Source: Pseudomonas sp. ZH-FAD (GTDB lineage Bacteria > Pseudomonadota > Gammaproteobacteria > Pseudomonadales > Pseudomonadaceae). Taken from it: a stretch of 64,000 bases of DNA. Both the position numbers and the translations under genes were made by a program. Numbering within the stretch: position 1 is the first letter of the stretch; each line of letters starts with the position of its first letter. This document shows, piece by piece, positions 28,804 to 39,858 of the stretch. Where the stretch lies: NCBI RefSeq assembly GCF_002803095.1, contig NZ_PGLR01000016.1:58254-122253 (forward strand), written 5' to 3'. The notes under the pieces are model-generated. The model did no database searches. It was not told where the DNA came from and worked only from the letters and a program-made list of their open reading frames with translations.

Positions 28804-29040
28804 TTAAACCTTTTCGCCGCGAGCGCGCAGCTCGGCCAGCACTACGTCGATGCCACGCTTGTCGATCACACGCATGCCCTTGGCGGATACGCGCAGACGC
28901 ACGAAGCGCTTCTCGGACTCGACCCAGAAGCGATGGTGCTGCAGGTTCGGCAGGAAACGACGACGGGTTTTGTTGTTTGCGTGGGAAATGTTGTTCCCGG
29001 TTACCGGACCCTTACCGGTAACTTGACAGACTCTCGACAT
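28804..29040 (-). CDS. rpmB: 50S ribosomal protein L28
   Basis: A 78-residue L28 of the large ribosomal subunit. The conserved start [17 protein letters not shown] and [12 protein letters not shown] are present. It is first in the rpmB-rpmG operon, as in other gammaproteobacteria. The length is exactly that of the family. Confidence 0.97.
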   Translation of the reverse strand: MSRVCQVTGKGPVTGNNISHANNKTRRRFLPNLQHHRFWVESEKRFVRLRVSAKGMRVIDKRGIDVVLAELRARGEKV

Positions 29041-29384
29041 GCCTCAGCCCTCTAAAACCACATGCCCAACCCGGCATGGGTTGGCCGCTTAAACTCAATG
29101 TCATTGGCGCTCGGCGCCGCGTTTCTCGAGGGTCTTACCGGGCGCACTGGACAGCGCAAGAACCGGGCCCCTAGAAAAGAGCGCTGCTTTATACCAGAAA
29201 GCCCTGGGAGCAACAAGGGAAAACGCGGGAGAAAACACATCGCCATAGGCCGCTCGCCCTCCGGGGCCGGGACCATGGGCCTTCGCTCGCGCTCGACCGC
29301 TCGTCGCCTTGTTTCGGTATTCATGCCCACGCAAATCGACTAGGGTTGCAAGCTTAGCGTCCCACCGAGAACAAGGAGTTCGCC
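29041..29384. other. Intergenic region upstream of rpmB
   Basis: About 340 bp between divergent rpmB and the peptide-binding protein. It holds both promoters. Frames on both strands here show no recognisable protein; I see no RNA gene. Confidence 0.5.
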
Positions 29385-30962
29385 ATGCGCCTGCTGCTCG
29401 CCACCTTGCTGTGCACCCCGATACTGGCCCAGGCCGCCACCCTCAGCGTTTGCACCGAAGCCAGCCCGGAGGGTTTCGACGTGGTGCAGTACAACTCGCT
29501 GACCACCACCAACGCCTCGGCCGACATGCTGATGAACCGCCTGGTGGAGTTCGACGCCGAGCAGGGCAAGCTGCTGCCGAGCCTGGCGCGCAGCTGGTCG
29601 ATCTCCGCCGATGGCCTGGTCTACGACTTCAAGCTGCGTGACGACGTGCCATTTCATCACAGCGCCGATTTCACGCCCAGCCGCAAACTCGACGCCCGCG
29701 ACGTGCTGTTCAGCTTCCAGCGCATGCTCGACGCCGAGCACCCCTGGCACCAGGTCGCCGCCAGCGGCTACCCGCACGCCCAGTCGATGCAGTGGCCGAG
29801 CCTGATCGCCAAGCTCGAAGCGCCGGATGCGCACAGCCTGCGCATCACCCTGACCCGCCGCGATGCCACCTTCCTCGCCACCCTGAGCATGGGCTTCGCC
29901 TCGATCTACTCCGCCGAGTACGCCGACCAGCTGCTGGCCGCCGGCACACCGCAGAAGCTCAACAGCGCACCGGTGGGCAGCGGCCCGTTCGTCTTCGAGC
30001 GCTTCCAGAAGGACGCCGTGGTGCGCTACCGCGCCAATCCCGATTACTTCGGCGGCAAGCCGGGCGTGGACCGGGTGATCTTCGCCATCACCCCGGACAG
30101 CGCCGTACGCCTGCAGAAACTGCGCCGCGGCGAATGCCAGATCGCCCTGTCGCCCAAGCCGCAGGACGTGCAGGCCATCGCCGGCGACGCCAAACTGAAA
30201 AGCGCGCAGACCGCGGCCTTCATGACCGCCTTCGTCGGCATCAACAGCCAGCATGCGCCGCTGGACAAGCCGCAGGTGCGCCAGGCGATCAACCTGGCCT
30301 TCGACAAGGCCAGCTACGTCAAGGCGGTGTTCGAGGGCAGCGCCGAGCCGGCCAGCGGGCCCTACCCGCCCAATACCTGGAGCTTTGCCCGCGAGCTGCC
30401 CGGCTATGCCCATGACCCGGCCAGGGCCCGCGCTCTGCTGGCCGAAGCCGGTCTGGCCGAAGGCTTCAAGACCACCATCTGGACACGCCCCAGCGGCAGC
30501 CTGCTCAACCCCAACCCCAGTCTCGGCGCGCAGCTGCTGCAGGCCGACCTGGCCAAGGTGGGCATCGCCGCCGAAATCCGCGTGATCGAGTGGGGCGAGC
30601 TGATCCGCCGCGCCAAGGCTGGCGAGCATGATCTGCTGTTCATGGGCTGGGCCGGCGACAACGGCGATCCGGACAACTTCCTCACCCCGCAATTTGCCTG
30701 CGCCTCGGTCGAATCCGGCCTGAACTTCGCCCGCTACTGCGACGCGACGCTGGACAAGCTGATCGCCGATGGCAAGGCCAGCAGCGACCAGGCCGAGCGC
30801 AGCCGCCTGTATCAGCAGGCGCAGACGCTCATTCAGGAGCAGGCCCTGTGGCTGCCGCTGGCCCACCCAACCGCCTTCGCCCTGCTCAGCGACAAGGTGC
30901 AGGGCTACAAGGTCAGCCCGTTCGGCCGGCAGAATTTCGCCTCGGTGCAGATGGCTCCCTGA
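29385..30962 (+). CDS. Periplasmic peptide-binding protein (ABC transporter, family 5)
   Basis: A 525-residue solute-binding protein of the DppA/SapA type. A signal peptide ends at AQA (about residue 17). The family-5 core is LTTTNASADMLMNRLVEFD, LARSWSISADGLVYDFKLRDDVPFH and GSGPFVFERF. AAGGAG lies upstream of the ATG. No permease or ATPase genes follow, so it must use a transporter encoded elsewhere. Its place next to rpmBG and before radC is, from memory, conserved in Pseudomonas. Ligand probably a di- or oligopeptide. Confidence 0.88.
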   Translation: MRLLLATLLCTPILAQAATLSVCTEASPEGFDVVQYNSLTTTNASADMLMNRLVEFDAEQGKLLPSLARSWSISADGLVYDFKLRDDVPFHHSADFTPSRKLDARDVLFSFQRMLDAEHPWHQVAASGYPHAQSMQWPSLIAKLEAPDAHSLRITLTRRDATFLATLSMGFASIYSAEYADQLLAAGTPQKLNSAPVGSGPFVFERFQKDAVVRYRANPDYFGGKPGVDRVIFAITPDSAVRLQKLRRGECQIALSPKPQDVQAIAGDAKLKSAQTAAFMTAFVGINSQHAPLDKPQVRQAINLAFDKASYVKAVFEGSAEPASGPYPPNTWSFARELPGYAHDPARARALLAEAGLAEGFKTTIWTRPSGSLLNPNPSLGAQLLQADLAKVGIAAEIRVIEWGELIRRAKAGEHDLLFMGWAGDNGDPDNFLTPQFACASVESGLNFARYCDATLDKLIADGKASSDQAERSRLYQQAQTLIQEQALWLPLAHPTAFALLSDKVQGYKVSPFGRQNFASVQMAP

Positions 30963-30973
30963 GCCATCATCAT

Positions 30974-30991
30974 GGTGGGTTAAAGCCCACC
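30974..30991. repeat. Short intergenic palindrome
   Basis: GGTGGGTTAAAGCCCACC sits between the convergent peptide-binding protein gene and radC. It belongs to the same style of dispersed short palindromes as those at 17098 and 45376. No T-run follows. Confidence 0.5.
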
Positions 30992-31015
30992 CTACGCACC
31001 GCAGGAGCGCCGCCC

Positions 31016-31690
31016 CTACATCCAGCCCAGCTCGGCCATCGACAGCGGCTCGCCGTCGCCGACGATGAAGTGATCGAGCACGCGCACTTCCACCAGCGCC
31101 AGCGCATCCTTGAGCCGCTGGGTCAGCACGCGGTCGGCCTGACTGGGTTCGCAGACGCCGGATGGGTGATTGTGGGTGAGGATGACGGCCGCGGCATTGT
31201 TGGCCAGCGCTCGCTTGACCACCTGCCGCGGGTAGACGCTGGCGCTGTCGATGCTGCCGCGAAACAGTACTTCGAAGGCCAGCACGCGGTGCTTGGCATC
31301 GAGAAACAGACAGCCGAACACCTCGTGCGGCTCATGGCGCAGCTGCGCCTTGAGGTAATCGCGCACGGCCTGCGGGCTTTCCAGCGCCGAATCGCGACGC
31401 AGCCGCTCGGCCAGGTGCCGTCTGGCCATCTCCAGCACGGCCTGCAGCTGCGCGTACTTGGCCGGGCCCAGGCCCAGGTGCTGGCTGAAGTCGGGCAACT
31501 CCGCCTCGAGCAGTGCACGCAGGCTGCCGAACTCGGCGAGCAGCCGGCGCGCCAGATCCACCGCGCTGCAGCCGGCCACACCGGTACGCAGGAAGATCGC
31601 CAGCAGTTCGGCGTCGGTCAGCGCGGCCGCGCCCTGCGCCAGGAGTTTTTCCCGCGGACGCTCCGCCGCGGGCCAGTCACGAATGCTCAT
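31016..31690 (-). CDS. radC: RadC/MPN-domain protein
   Basis: A 224-residue RadC-family protein. An N-terminal helix-hairpin-helix region (about 1-95) is followed by the JAMM/MPN metalloprotease-like domain with the zinc motif THNHPSG...SQAD (about 170-185). GGAGG lies six bases before the ATG at 31690. Despite the name, a direct DNA repair role is doubtful for this family. Gene order radC-coaBC (divergent) is conserved in Pseudomonas. Confidence 0.93.
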   Translation of the reverse strand: MSIRDWPAAERPREKLLAQGAAALTDAELLAIFLRTGVAGCSAVDLARRLLAEFGSLRALLEAELPDFSQHLGLGPAKYAQLQAVLEMARRHLAERLRRDSALESPQAVRDYLKAQLRHEPHEVFGCLFLDAKHRVLAFEVLFRGSIDSASVYPRQVVKRALANNAAAVILTHNHPSGVCEPSQADRVLTQRLKDALALVEVRVLDHFIVGDGEPLSMAELGWM

Positions 31691-31830
31691 CGGGCACCTC
31701 CATGTCGAGCCAAGCGCCCGCTGCTCCGCTGCGGGCGCTGTGCTATCGTAGCCCATCTTTTTACACGGGGCCGGCCTGGGGAGGCGTTGGTCACGTGGCG
31801 CACATCCACCGGTATATAAAAGGCAGGCCT

Positions 31831-33039
31831 ATGCAGCGGCTGTATCGCAAACGCATCATCGTCGGCGTGGGAGGCGGTATTGCTGCCTACAAGAGCGCCG
31901 AACTGGTTCGCCGGCTGAAGGATCAGGGCGCCGAAGTCCGCGTGGTCATGACCCAGGGCGGCCGCGAGTTCATCACTCCCCTGACCCTGCAGGCGCTCTC
32001 CGGCCACCCGGTTCATCTTGACCTGCTCGATCCCGCCGCAGAAGCCGCGATGGGCCATATCGAACTGGCGCGCTGGGCCGATCTGATTCTCATCGCCCCG
32101 GCCACTGCCGACCTGATCGCACGCCTGGCCCAGGGTGTGGCCAATGACCTGCTGACCACGCTGGTACTGGCCACCGATGCCCCCATCGCCCTGGCACCGG
32201 CCATGAACCAGGCCATGTGGCGCGACGCCGCCACCCAGGCCAACCTCGAACTGCTGCAAAACCGCGGCATGCGCCTGTTCGGCCCGGCATCCGGCAGCCA
32301 GGCCTGTGGCGATGTCGGCCTCGGCCGCATGCTCGAGCCCAACGATCTCGCCCAGCTGGCTGCCGACTGCTTCCAGCGCCAGGCGCTCGATGGCCTGCAT
32401 ATCCTGATCACCGCCGGCCCGACCCAGGAAAACATCGACCCGGTGCGCTACATCACCAACCACAGCTCCGGCAAGATGGGCTTCGCCCTGGCCGAAGCGG
32501 CCGCCGAGGCGGGTGCGCGGGTCACCCTGGTCAGCGGTCCGGTACACCTGCCGACGCCGGATCGGGTCAGCCGCATCGACGTGGTCAGCGCCCGCGACAT
32601 GCTCGCCGCCTGCGAGGCCGCCATGCCCTGCGACGTGCTGATCGCCGCCGCCGCGGTGGCCGACTACCGCCCGGAAGTGGTCGCCCAGCACAAATTGAAG
32701 AAAGACCCCAGCAGCGGCGAAGGGATGCTCCTGCAAATGGTGCGCAACCCGGATATCCTCGCCACCATCGCCGGCCGTGACGATCGCCCCTTCAGCGTGG
32801 GCTTCGCCGCGGAAACCGAGAACCTGCTGGAGTACGCCTCGCGCAAGCTGCGTGACAAGAATCTCGACCTGATCGTTGCCAATGATGTGGCCAACCCCAG
32901 CATCGGCTTCAATAGTGAAGAGAACGCCATCACCGTGATCGACCGCGAGCTGCAGCAAACCAGCTTCGCCCAGACCAGCAAGGGCAAGATCGCCCGTCAG
33001 CTGGTCACCCTTATCGCCGAACGACTGAACAAGAACTGA
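31831..33039 (+). CDS. coaBC: Bifunctional phosphopantothenoylcysteine decarboxylase/synthetase
   Basis: Two successive steps of coenzyme A synthesis, 402 residues. The N-terminal flavin-dependent CoaC domain has [19 protein letters not shown], catalytic His in [11 protein letters not shown], and PAMNQAMW plus [13 protein letters not shown]. The C-terminal CoaB domain from about residue 185 has [25 protein letters not shown] and [12 protein letters not shown] at 31831 was chosen by family length. It is followed two nucleotides later by dut, so the two are one operon. Confidence 0.96.
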   Translation: MQRLYRKRIIVGVGGGIAAYKSAELVRRLKDQGAEVRVVMTQGGREFITPLTLQALSGHPVHLDLLDPAAEAAMGHIELARWADLILIAPATADLIARLAQGVANDLLTTLVLATDAPIALAPAMNQAMWRDAATQANLELLQNRGMRLFGPASGSQACGDVGLGRMLEPNDLAQLAADCFQRQALDGLHILITAGPTQENIDPVRYITNHSSGKMGFALAEAAAEAGARVTLVSGPVHLPTPDRVSRIDVVSARDMLAACEAAMPCDVLIAAAAVADYRPEVVAQHKLKKDPSSGEGMLLQMVRNPDILATIAGRDDRPFSVGFAAETENLLEYASRKLRDKNLDLIVANDVANPSIGFNSEENAITVIDRELQQTSFAQTSKGKIARQLVTLIAERLNKN

Positions 33040-33041
33040 CC

Positions 33042-33497
33042 ATGCACGCTCTGCAAGCCAAGATCCTCGACCCTCGCCTCGGCCAGGAATTCCCGCTGCC
33101 GCAATACGCCACGCCGGGCTCGGCCGGCCTCGATCTGCGCGCCATGCTCGAGGAGGACATCGTCCTCGAGCCGGGCCAGACCGTGCTGATCCCCACCGGC
33201 CTGTCGATCTACATCGGCGACCCCGGCCTGGCGGCAATGATCCTGCCGCGCTCGGGCCTCGGCCACAAACACGGCATCGTGCTCGGCAACCTGGTCGGCC
33301 TGATCGACTCGGACTACCAGGGCGAGCTGATGGTGTCGTGCTGGAACCGCGGCCACACGCCATTCACCATCGCCATCGGCGAGCGCATCGCGCAGCTGGT
33401 GCTGGTACCGGTGGTGCAGGCGCATTTCGAACTGGTCGAGCAGTTCGACGAGACCCAACGCGGCGCCGGCGGTTTCGGCCACTCCGGCAGCCACTGA
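33042..33497 (+). CDS. dut: dUTP diphosphatase
   Basis: Hydrolyses dUTP to dUMP, protecting DNA from uracil, 151 residues, trimeric. The five family motifs can be followed: [12 protein letters not shown] (1), [11 protein letters not shown] (2), [16 protein letters not shown] (3), RIAQLVLVP (4) and C-terminal [10 protein letters not shown] (5, which closes over the active site). It starts immediately after coaBC. Confidence 0.97.
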   Translation: MHALQAKILDPRLGQEFPLPQYATPGSAGLDLRAMLEEDIVLEPGQTVLIPTGLSIYIGDPGLAAMILPRSGLGHKHGIVLGNLVGLIDSDYQGELMVSCWNRGHTPFTIAIGERIAQLVLVPVVQAHFELVEQFDETQRGAGGFGHSGSH

Positions 33498-33534
33498 CCC
33501 CCATTCCCCACAGGACCCGCCGAGGAGCACCTGC

Positions 33535-36126
33535 GTGAAACTCTTCAAGCGTACCGCCAAGGAAGCCGACACCCTTTCCAGCCTTGCTCCCGACCTGCCC
33601 GAGAGCAAGCGGGCCAAGCCCTCGCTGGGCCCGCTGCTGCCCGGCCTGCTGGCCGCATTGATCGGCGTGGCCGCCGGCGGCGCCCTGCTCTGGCTCGCCC
33701 AAAGCAACAGCGAGCAGGCACGCCAGGCCGAACTGGCGCAAGCCATCGGCAGCAGCCAGGCCGCCGCCGTGCAGCAGGCGCTGAAGCAACTGCAGGCCGA
33801 CAGCCTCGCCGCCGCGCGCAACCCTGATCTGCTGCAAGCCCTGCAAAGCGCCGACAGCCTGCGCATCGGCGATGCCGAGCGGCGCCTGGGCTACTGGGAC
33901 GGCGTGGTCGATGCTCATCTCAATCGCCGCGGCGAGGCGGTGCAGAACACCAGCCGCCCCGCGCCGATGAACTTCGCCGGCCTGGATATGTTGCGCCGCG
34001 CCGAAAGCGGGCAACAACCGGCAGTCGAAGCGTACCGCGTCGGCCAGCGCTGGCTGGCGTACAGCGCCGTGGCGCTGCGCCTCGGCGACAACCAGCCGGC
34101 GCAGGGCACTCTGCTGCTGGCCGTCGACCTGCAGCGTCTGCTCGCCGCGCTGCCACCGCTGCCGGCCGAGCTCGGCCAGGTGCAACTGGTGCAGCAGTTC
34201 GCCAACACCCCGGCGCAGGTGCTGCTGCAACGCGGCCAGGCGGGCGATGGCGCGGCGCAGACCTTTCCCACCGGCAGCCCGTACTGGACCATCAGTTTCA
34301 CCCCCGGCCCGGGCCTGACCGGCGGCGGTGTACCGCCACTGCTGCTCGGCCTGGCCGCGCTGCTCGCCCTCGGCGGTGCGCTGATCGCCCTGATGCTGGT
34401 GCAAGGCGCGATGCAGCGGCGGGTAAACAGTGACGCGCAGCAACTGGGGCAAATGCTCAAAGAACTCTCTGCGGGTAAAAACGTCAAAGCCTTCAGCCTG
34501 AGCCTCCCGGCCCTCAATGGTCTGGCCCAGAGCCTGGCACGCCTGCCACGCCGTAACGGCGCAGAAGGCACCAGCAGTACCCCCGCGAAAGGAACAGTCG
34601 CGGCCCCCGCCACTCAGCCAGCCCCCAAGCCTGCCGAGCTGGTAGACCCGCTGTTCCAGGACACCGATATCCTCGATATCGACATTCTCGATGAAGACCA
34701 GGATCTCCTGGGACTGGAGCAGAGCCCCGCAATGACTACTAGCCAAAGCGTCCCGAAACTTCCCGCCGACATTTTCCGCGCCTATGACATCCGTGGCGTG
34801 GTGGGCGATACCCTGACCGCCGAATACGCCTACTGGATCGGCCGCGCCATCGGTTCGCAGAGCCTGGCTCAGGGCGAACCCAAGGTCATCGTCGGCCGCG
34901 ACGGTCGTCTGTCCGGCCCCGAACTGCTGCAACAACTGGTACAGGGCCTGCTCGACTGCGGCTGCGAAGTCACCGACATCGGCATGGTGCCGACCCCGGT
35001 GGTGTACTTTGCCGCCAACGTGCTGGAGGGCCGTTCGGCCGTGATGCTGACCGGCAGCCACAACCCGCCGGACTACAACGGCTTCAAGATCATCATCGCC
35101 GGCGACACCCTGGCCAACGAGCAGATCCAGGCGCTGAAGACCCGCCTGGACAACAACGACCTGGCCACGGGCGTCGGCAGTGTGCAGCAGGTCGACGTGC
35201 TGCAGCGCTACTTCAAGACCATCCGTGACGACATCGCCCTGGCCAAGCCGCTCAAGGTGGTGGTCGATTGCGGCAATGGCGCGGCCGGCGTGATCGCCCC
35301 GCAACTGATCGAGGCGCTGGGCTGCAGCGTCATCCCGCTGTTCTGCGAAGTGGACGGCACTTTCCCCAACCACCACCCGGACCCGGGCAAGCCGGAGAAC
35401 CTGGTCGACCTGATCTCCCGGGTGAAAGCCGAGAACGCCGACCTGGGCCTGGCCTTCGACGGCGACGGCGACCGCGTCGGCGTGGTGACCAACACCGGCA
35501 ACATCGTCTACCCCGATCGCCTGCTGATGCTGTTCGCCAAGGACGTGGTATCGCGCAACCCGGGCGCCGACATCATCTTCGACGTCAAATGCACCCGTCG
35601 CCTGACTCCGCTGATCAGCGGCTACGGCGGCCGCCCGGTGATGTGGAAGACCGGCCATTCGCTGATCAAGAAGAAAATGAAGGAAACCGGCGCGCTGCTG
35701 GCCGGCGAGATGAGCGGCCACATCTTCTTCAAGGAGCGCTGGTACGGCTTCGACGACGGCATCTACAGCGCCGCCCGTCTGCTGGAAATTCTCAGCCTGG
35801 ACAAGCGCAACGCCGAGCAGGTGTTCAGCGCCTTCCCCAGCGACATCTCCACCCCGGAAATTAACATCCAGGTGACCGAGCAGAGCAAGTTCCCGCTGAT
35901 CGAGCGCTTGCAGCGCGAGGGTCAGTGGGGCGAAGCCAACCTCACCAGCATCGATGGCGTGCGCGTCGACTATCCCAAGGGCTGGGGCCTGATCCGCGCC
36001 TCCAACACCACGCCGGTGCTGGTGCTGCGCTTCGAGGCCGACACCCAGGAGGAACTGGAGCGTATCCAGGACGTGTTCCGCAACCAGCTGCTCAAGGTCG
36101 CCCCCGATCTGCAACTGCCCTTTTGA
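33535..36126 (+). CDS. algC: Phosphomannomutase/phosphoglucomutase with membrane-anchored N-terminal extension
   Basis: Converts mannose-6-P and glucose-6-P to the 1-phosphates for alginate, LPS and rhamnolipid precursors. 863 residues from a GTG start behind GAGGAG. About 400 N-terminal residues include two membrane helices (about 32-55 and 262-287) around a periplasmic segment, then a proline/alanine-rich linker. The catalytic half begins near an internal ATG (34732) and has the phosphoserine loop TGSHNPPDYNGFK and metal loop FDGDGDRVG. Either the full protein is made or the internal start yields the classical soluble ~464-residue enzyme. The long form is common in Pseudomonas. Confidence 0.95.
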   Translation: MKLFKRTAKEADTLSSLAPDLPESKRAKPSLGPLLPGLLAALIGVAAGGALLWLAQSNSEQARQAELAQAIGSSQAAAVQQALKQLQADSLAAARNPDLLQALQSADSLRIGDAERRLGYWDGVVDAHLNRRGEAVQNTSRPAPMNFAGLDMLRRAESGQQPAVEAYRVGQRWLAYSAVALRLGDNQPAQGTLLLAVDLQRLLAALPPLPAELGQVQLVQQFANTPAQVLLQRGQAGDGAAQTFPTGSPYWTISFTPGPGLTGGGVPPLLLGLAALLALGGALIALMLVQGAMQRRVNSDAQQLGQMLKELSAGKNVKAFSLSLPALNGLAQSLARLPRRNGAEGTSSTPAKGTVAAPATQPAPKPAELVDPLFQDTDILDIDILDEDQDLLGLEQSPAMTTSQSVPKLPADIFRAYDIRGVVGDTLTAEYAYWIGRAIGSQSLAQGEPKVIVGRDGRLSGPELLQQLVQGLLDCGCEVTDIGMVPTPVVYFAANVLEGRSAVMLTGSHNPPDYNGFKIIIAGDTLANEQIQALKTRLDNNDLATGVGSVQQVDVLQRYFKTIRDDIALAKPLKVVVDCGNGAAGVIAPQLIEALGCSVIPLFCEVDGTFPNHHPDPGKPENLVDLISRVKAENADLGLAFDGDGDRVGVVTNTGNIVYPDRLLMLFAKDVVSRNPGADIIFDVKCTRRLTPLISGYGGRPVMWKTGHSLIKKKMKETGALLAGEMSGHIFFKERWYGFDDGIYSAARLLEILSLDKRNAEQVFSAFPSDISTPEINIQVTEQSKFPLIERLQREGQWGEANLTSIDGVRVDYPKGWGLIRASNTTPVLVLRFEADTQEELERIQDVFRNQLLKVAPDLQLPF

Positions 36127-37056
<930 letters not shown>

Positions 37057-37088
37057 CGGCGGCCGCTACGCGGCCTTCTGATGCCCCT

Positions 37089-37099
37089 CCCCCCCCCCC
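37089..37099. repeat. C11 homopolymer tract
   Basis: Eleven C residues in a row, with GGGAGAGGG after them, 33 nt after the argB stop. Noncoding. Either a slippage-prone tract or a base-calling artefact over a common CCCTC/GAGGG palindrome. Confidence 0.6.
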
Positions 37100-37131
37100 G
37101 GGAGAGGGTATTGCAAGCGCACCGTCAAACC

Positions 37132-37151
37132 GGTGCGCACGGCGCACCTAC
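37132..37151. repeat. Short dispersed palindrome, copy C
   Basis: Inverted copy of the unit at 17098-17118: GGTGCGC...GCGCACCTAC. Confidence 0.6.
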
Positions 37152-37267
37152 GAGATGACGCCGACCATCGAGCGGGCTTATCGCAGCCCATCGGCACGGC
37201 GACTCGCGCTTGCCGCAATCCTCCTCAGGATGCACGCTCGCCAGGCCACCTTCATCAAGGAACGCCC

Positions 37268-37714
37268 ATGAGCAGCCTGCCCGAACTCAGCCAGTTCAGC
37301 TTCTTCCACCCCCTGCGGGTGCGCTGGGCCGAGGTCGATCCGCAAAGCATCGTCTTCAACGGCCATTACCTGACCTACGCGGACGTCGCCATCACCGAAT
37401 ACTTCCGCGCCCTCGGCATCGCCTATCCCGGCGACCTGGCAAAGGATGGCGGCGACTTCTTCGCCATCCGCACCCTGCTGGAATACCGGGCCCCGGCACG
37501 TTTCGACGAGCAGTTGCAGATCGGCATTCGCAGTGCACGGCTCGGCCGCTCCAGCCTGACCTTCGCCCTCGGCATCTGGCGCGACGGCGAGTTGCTGACC
37601 AGCGGAGAGATCGTCTACGTGCACGCCGACGGCGCCACGCGCAGCAGCGCGCCACTGCCGAACTGGCTGAGAGAGAAGATTCTGGGATTCGAGCGGGTGG
37701 CGCCGCAGAGCTGA
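37268..37714 (+). CDS. YbgC-like acyl-CoA thioesterase
   Basis: A 148-residue single hot-dog-fold protein of the 4-hydroxybenzoyl-CoA thioesterase family. The catalytic-loop pattern WAEVDPQSIVFNGHYLTYADVA keeps the Asp and the N-x-x-Y positions; the usual G-x-V is S-I-V. AAGGA lies seven bases before the ATG at 37268; longer starts run into the repeat-bearing gap. Substrate unknown; probably a short or medium acyl-CoA. It is convergent with the DUF4124 gene. Confidence 0.83.
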   Translation: MSSLPELSQFSFFHPLRVRWAEVDPQSIVFNGHYLTYADVAITEYFRALGIAYPGDLAKDGGDFFAIRTLLEYRAPARFDEQLQIGIRSARLGRSSLTFALGIWRDGELLTSGEIVYVHADGATRSSAPLPNWLREKILGFERVAPQS

Positions 37715-37727
37715 GGCGCCAGGGGGG

Positions 37728-38330
37728 TTACGGCTTGGCCTGGGGTTCGCCAAACAGCTCGGCCAGACGTGCACGGTCGGCGGCGAAGTCGGCCTCTGCC
37801 TGGGTGCGGGCCTCGCGATAGCGGGCAATGTCGCGCATCAGCCGCTGCTGTTCTTCCTTGAGGTTGTTGATCTGCGCCAGCAGGTGTTCGGGCACCTGGC
37901 GCCCGGCCCGCTCATGCTCGGCGGCCTGGCTCTGCAGGTTGGCCTGCTGGGTACGCACCGACTGCAGGTTGCCGCGGGCGACGCTGGTGACGCCATCGAG
38001 CTCAGCCAGCTTGCGCTCGCGCGCACGGTCGACATCATCGAGATTGGTATACAGACGCAGCAGCTGCGCATCGTTGCTGGCGCGCGCCTTGTCTGCCTGC
38101 ATGCGGGCGAACTCTTCGGGCGTCGGGGCCGGCGGGATGACCCGCAGCACACGGCCCTGATCGTTGAGCACCTCGTAACCCTTGCCGATGAACTCGGGCG
38201 GCACACCCTGGCGGCTGAGCACCGTCACGCCCTTGTCGTCGACGTAGCGATACAGTTCCGCAGCCGACCCGGACAACGGCAGCAGCAGACCAAGCAGCAG
38301 CGTACAACGGGTCAGGAGCGGTGCAGGCAT
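37728..38330 (-). CDS. Periplasmic DUF4124 protein with coiled coil
   Basis: A 200-residue exported protein: signal peptide to about residue 23 (SGSAA), a DUF4124 segment (ELYRYVDDKGVTVLSRQGVPPEFIGKGYEVL) and then about 120 residues of charged helix (TPEEFARMQADKARAS to AEADFAADRARLAELFG) likely to form a coiled coil. Cell-envelope function unknown. It lies just downstream of pyrE on the same strand, 15 nt apart, and is probably co-transcribed. Confidence 0.8.
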   Translation of the reverse strand: MPAPLLTRCTLLLGLLLPLSGSAAELYRYVDDKGVTVLSRQGVPPEFIGKGYEVLNDQGRVLRVIPPAPTPEEFARMQADKARASNDAQLLRLYTNLDDVDRARERKLAELDGVTSVARGNLQSVRTQQANLQSQAAEHERAGRQVPEHLLAQINNLKEEQQRLMRDIARYREARTQAEADFAADRARLAELFGEPQAKP

Positions 38331-38345
38331 AGGGGCTACCTTGGG

Positions 38346-38987
38346 CTAGATTCCGTACTCGGCGCGATAGGCTTCGACAGCCGGGAGATATTGCTTCAGT
38401 TCAGCATCCCCCGCCAGATATTCCAGTACCTGCTGCAGTGACACGATGCTCACTACCGGCATGCCGAAGTCGCGCTCGACTTCCTGAATGGCGGAAAGCT
38501 CGCCCTGCCCGCGCTCCTGACGGTTCAGCGCGATCAGGGTACCGGCCGCCTGGGCGCCCTGGCCCTGGATGATCTGCATCACTTCGCGAATGGCGGTGCC
38601 GGCGGTGATCACGTCATCGACGATCAGCACACGGCCCTTGAGCGGAGCGCCGACCAGGGTGCCGCCCTCGCCGTGGTCCTTGGCTTCCTTGCGGTTGAAG
38701 CACCAGGGCAGATCGCGACCGTGGTGCTCGGCCAGCGCCACCGCAGTGGTCGCGGCCAGCGGAATGCCCTTGTAGGCCGGGCCGAACAGCACGTCGAAGT
38801 CGATGCCGCTGTCGACGATAGCAGCAGCATAGAAACGCCCCAGCTGGGCCAACGCCAGGCCGCTGTCGAACAGGCCGGCATTGAAGAAATAGGGGCTGGT
38901 GCGCCCGGACTTGAGGGTGAACTGGCCAAAACGCAGAACACCGCGTTCGATGGCAAAGCGAATGAAATCGCGCTGATACGCTTGCAT
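38346..38987 (-). CDS. pyrE: Orotate phosphoribosyltransferase
   Basis: Adds ribose phosphate to orotate in pyrimidine synthesis, 213 residues. The PRPP-binding motif [16 protein letters not shown] is near residue 122, and [11 protein letters not shown] and [13 protein letters not shown] form the catalytic loop. Divergent from crc with an 80-nt gap, a layout conserved across Pseudomonas. Confidence 0.97.
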   Translation of the reverse strand: MQAYQRDFIRFAIERGVLRFGQFTLKSGRTSPYFFNAGLFDSGLALAQLGRFYAAAIVDSGIDFDVLFGPAYKGIPLAATTAVALAEHHGRDLPWCFNRKEAKDHGEGGTLVGAPLKGRVLIVDDVITAGTAIREVMQIIQGQGAQAAGTLIALNRQERGQGELSAIQEVERDFGMPVVSIVSLQQVLEYLAGDAELKQYLPAVEAYRAEYGI

Positions 38988-39067
38988 GAAAAGTCCCGGA
39001 CGGCACGGATTTAGCTAATTGAGGTGAGCTCGGGTATCATACACGCACGTGTTTTTGGGGGCCATTT

Positions 39068-39847
39068 ATGCGGATCATCAGTGTGAACGTGAATGGTATT
39101 CAGGCTGCGGCCGAGCGAGGATTGCTCAGCTGGCTGCAAGCCCAGAATGCCGACGTGATCTGCCTGCAAGACACCCGTGCCTCCGCCTTTGAAATGGACG
39201 ACCAAGCCTTCCAACTGGATGGTTATTTCCTCTATGCATGCGATGGTGAAGTGCCCAGCCAAGGTGGCGTGGCACTCTATTCGCGTTTGCAACCCAAGGC
39301 GGTGATCAGCGGCCTCGGCTTCGAGATGGCCGATCGCTACGGGCGCTACCTGCAGGCAGATTTCGACAAGGTAAGTATCGCCAGCCTGCTCCTGCCGAGC
39401 GGGCGGGACGGCGACGAGAGCTTGAATCAGAAATTCAAGTTCATGGACGACTTCACCCATTATCTGGACAAGCAACGGCGCAAGCGCCGCGAGTACATCT
39501 ACTGTGGCTCGCTGCAAGTGGCGCATCAGAAACTGGACGTGAAGAACTGGCGCGACTGCCAGCAATCACCCGGCTTCCTCGCGCCCGAACGCGCCTGGAT
39601 GGATGAGGTGGTCGGCAACATGGGCTATGTCGACGCCCTGCGCGAAGTCAGCCGCGAAGGCGACCAGTTCAGCTGGTGGCCGGACAACGAGCAGGCGGAG
39701 ATGCTCAACCTGGGCTATCGCTTCGACTACCAGTTGCTCACGCCCGGCATGCGCCGCAGCGTGCGCAGCGCACGCCTGCCGCGCCAGCCGCGCTTCTCCC
39801 AGCATGCGCCGCTGATCGTCGACTACGACTGGATTCTCAGCGTCTGA
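39068..39847 (+). CDS. crc: Catabolite repression control protein
   Basis: Post-transcriptional regulator that works with Hfq to block translation of catabolic mRNAs when preferred carbon is present, 259 residues, the usual Pseudomonas length. It has an ExoIII/endonuclease fold (MRIISVNVNGIQAAAERGLLSWL... ending FSQHAPLIVDYDWIL), but known Crc proteins lack nuclease activity. It may well repress the PHB and 4-hydroxybenzoate genes in this window; I did not identify CA (AAnAAnAA) motifs at their starts. A bidirectional terminator follows. Confidence 0.96.
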   Translation: MRIISVNVNGIQAAAERGLLSWLQAQNADVICLQDTRASAFEMDDQAFQLDGYFLYACDGEVPSQGGVALYSRLQPKAVISGLGFEMADRYGRYLQADFDKVSIASLLLPSGRDGDESLNQKFKFMDDFTHYLDKQRRKRREYIYCGSLQVAHQKLDVKNWRDCQQSPGFLAPERAWMDEVVGNMGYVDALREVSREGDQFSWWPDNEQAEMLNLGYRFDYQLLTPGMRRSVRSARLPRQPRFSQHAPLIVDYDWILSV

Positions 39848-39858
39848 TCGACCGCTAG

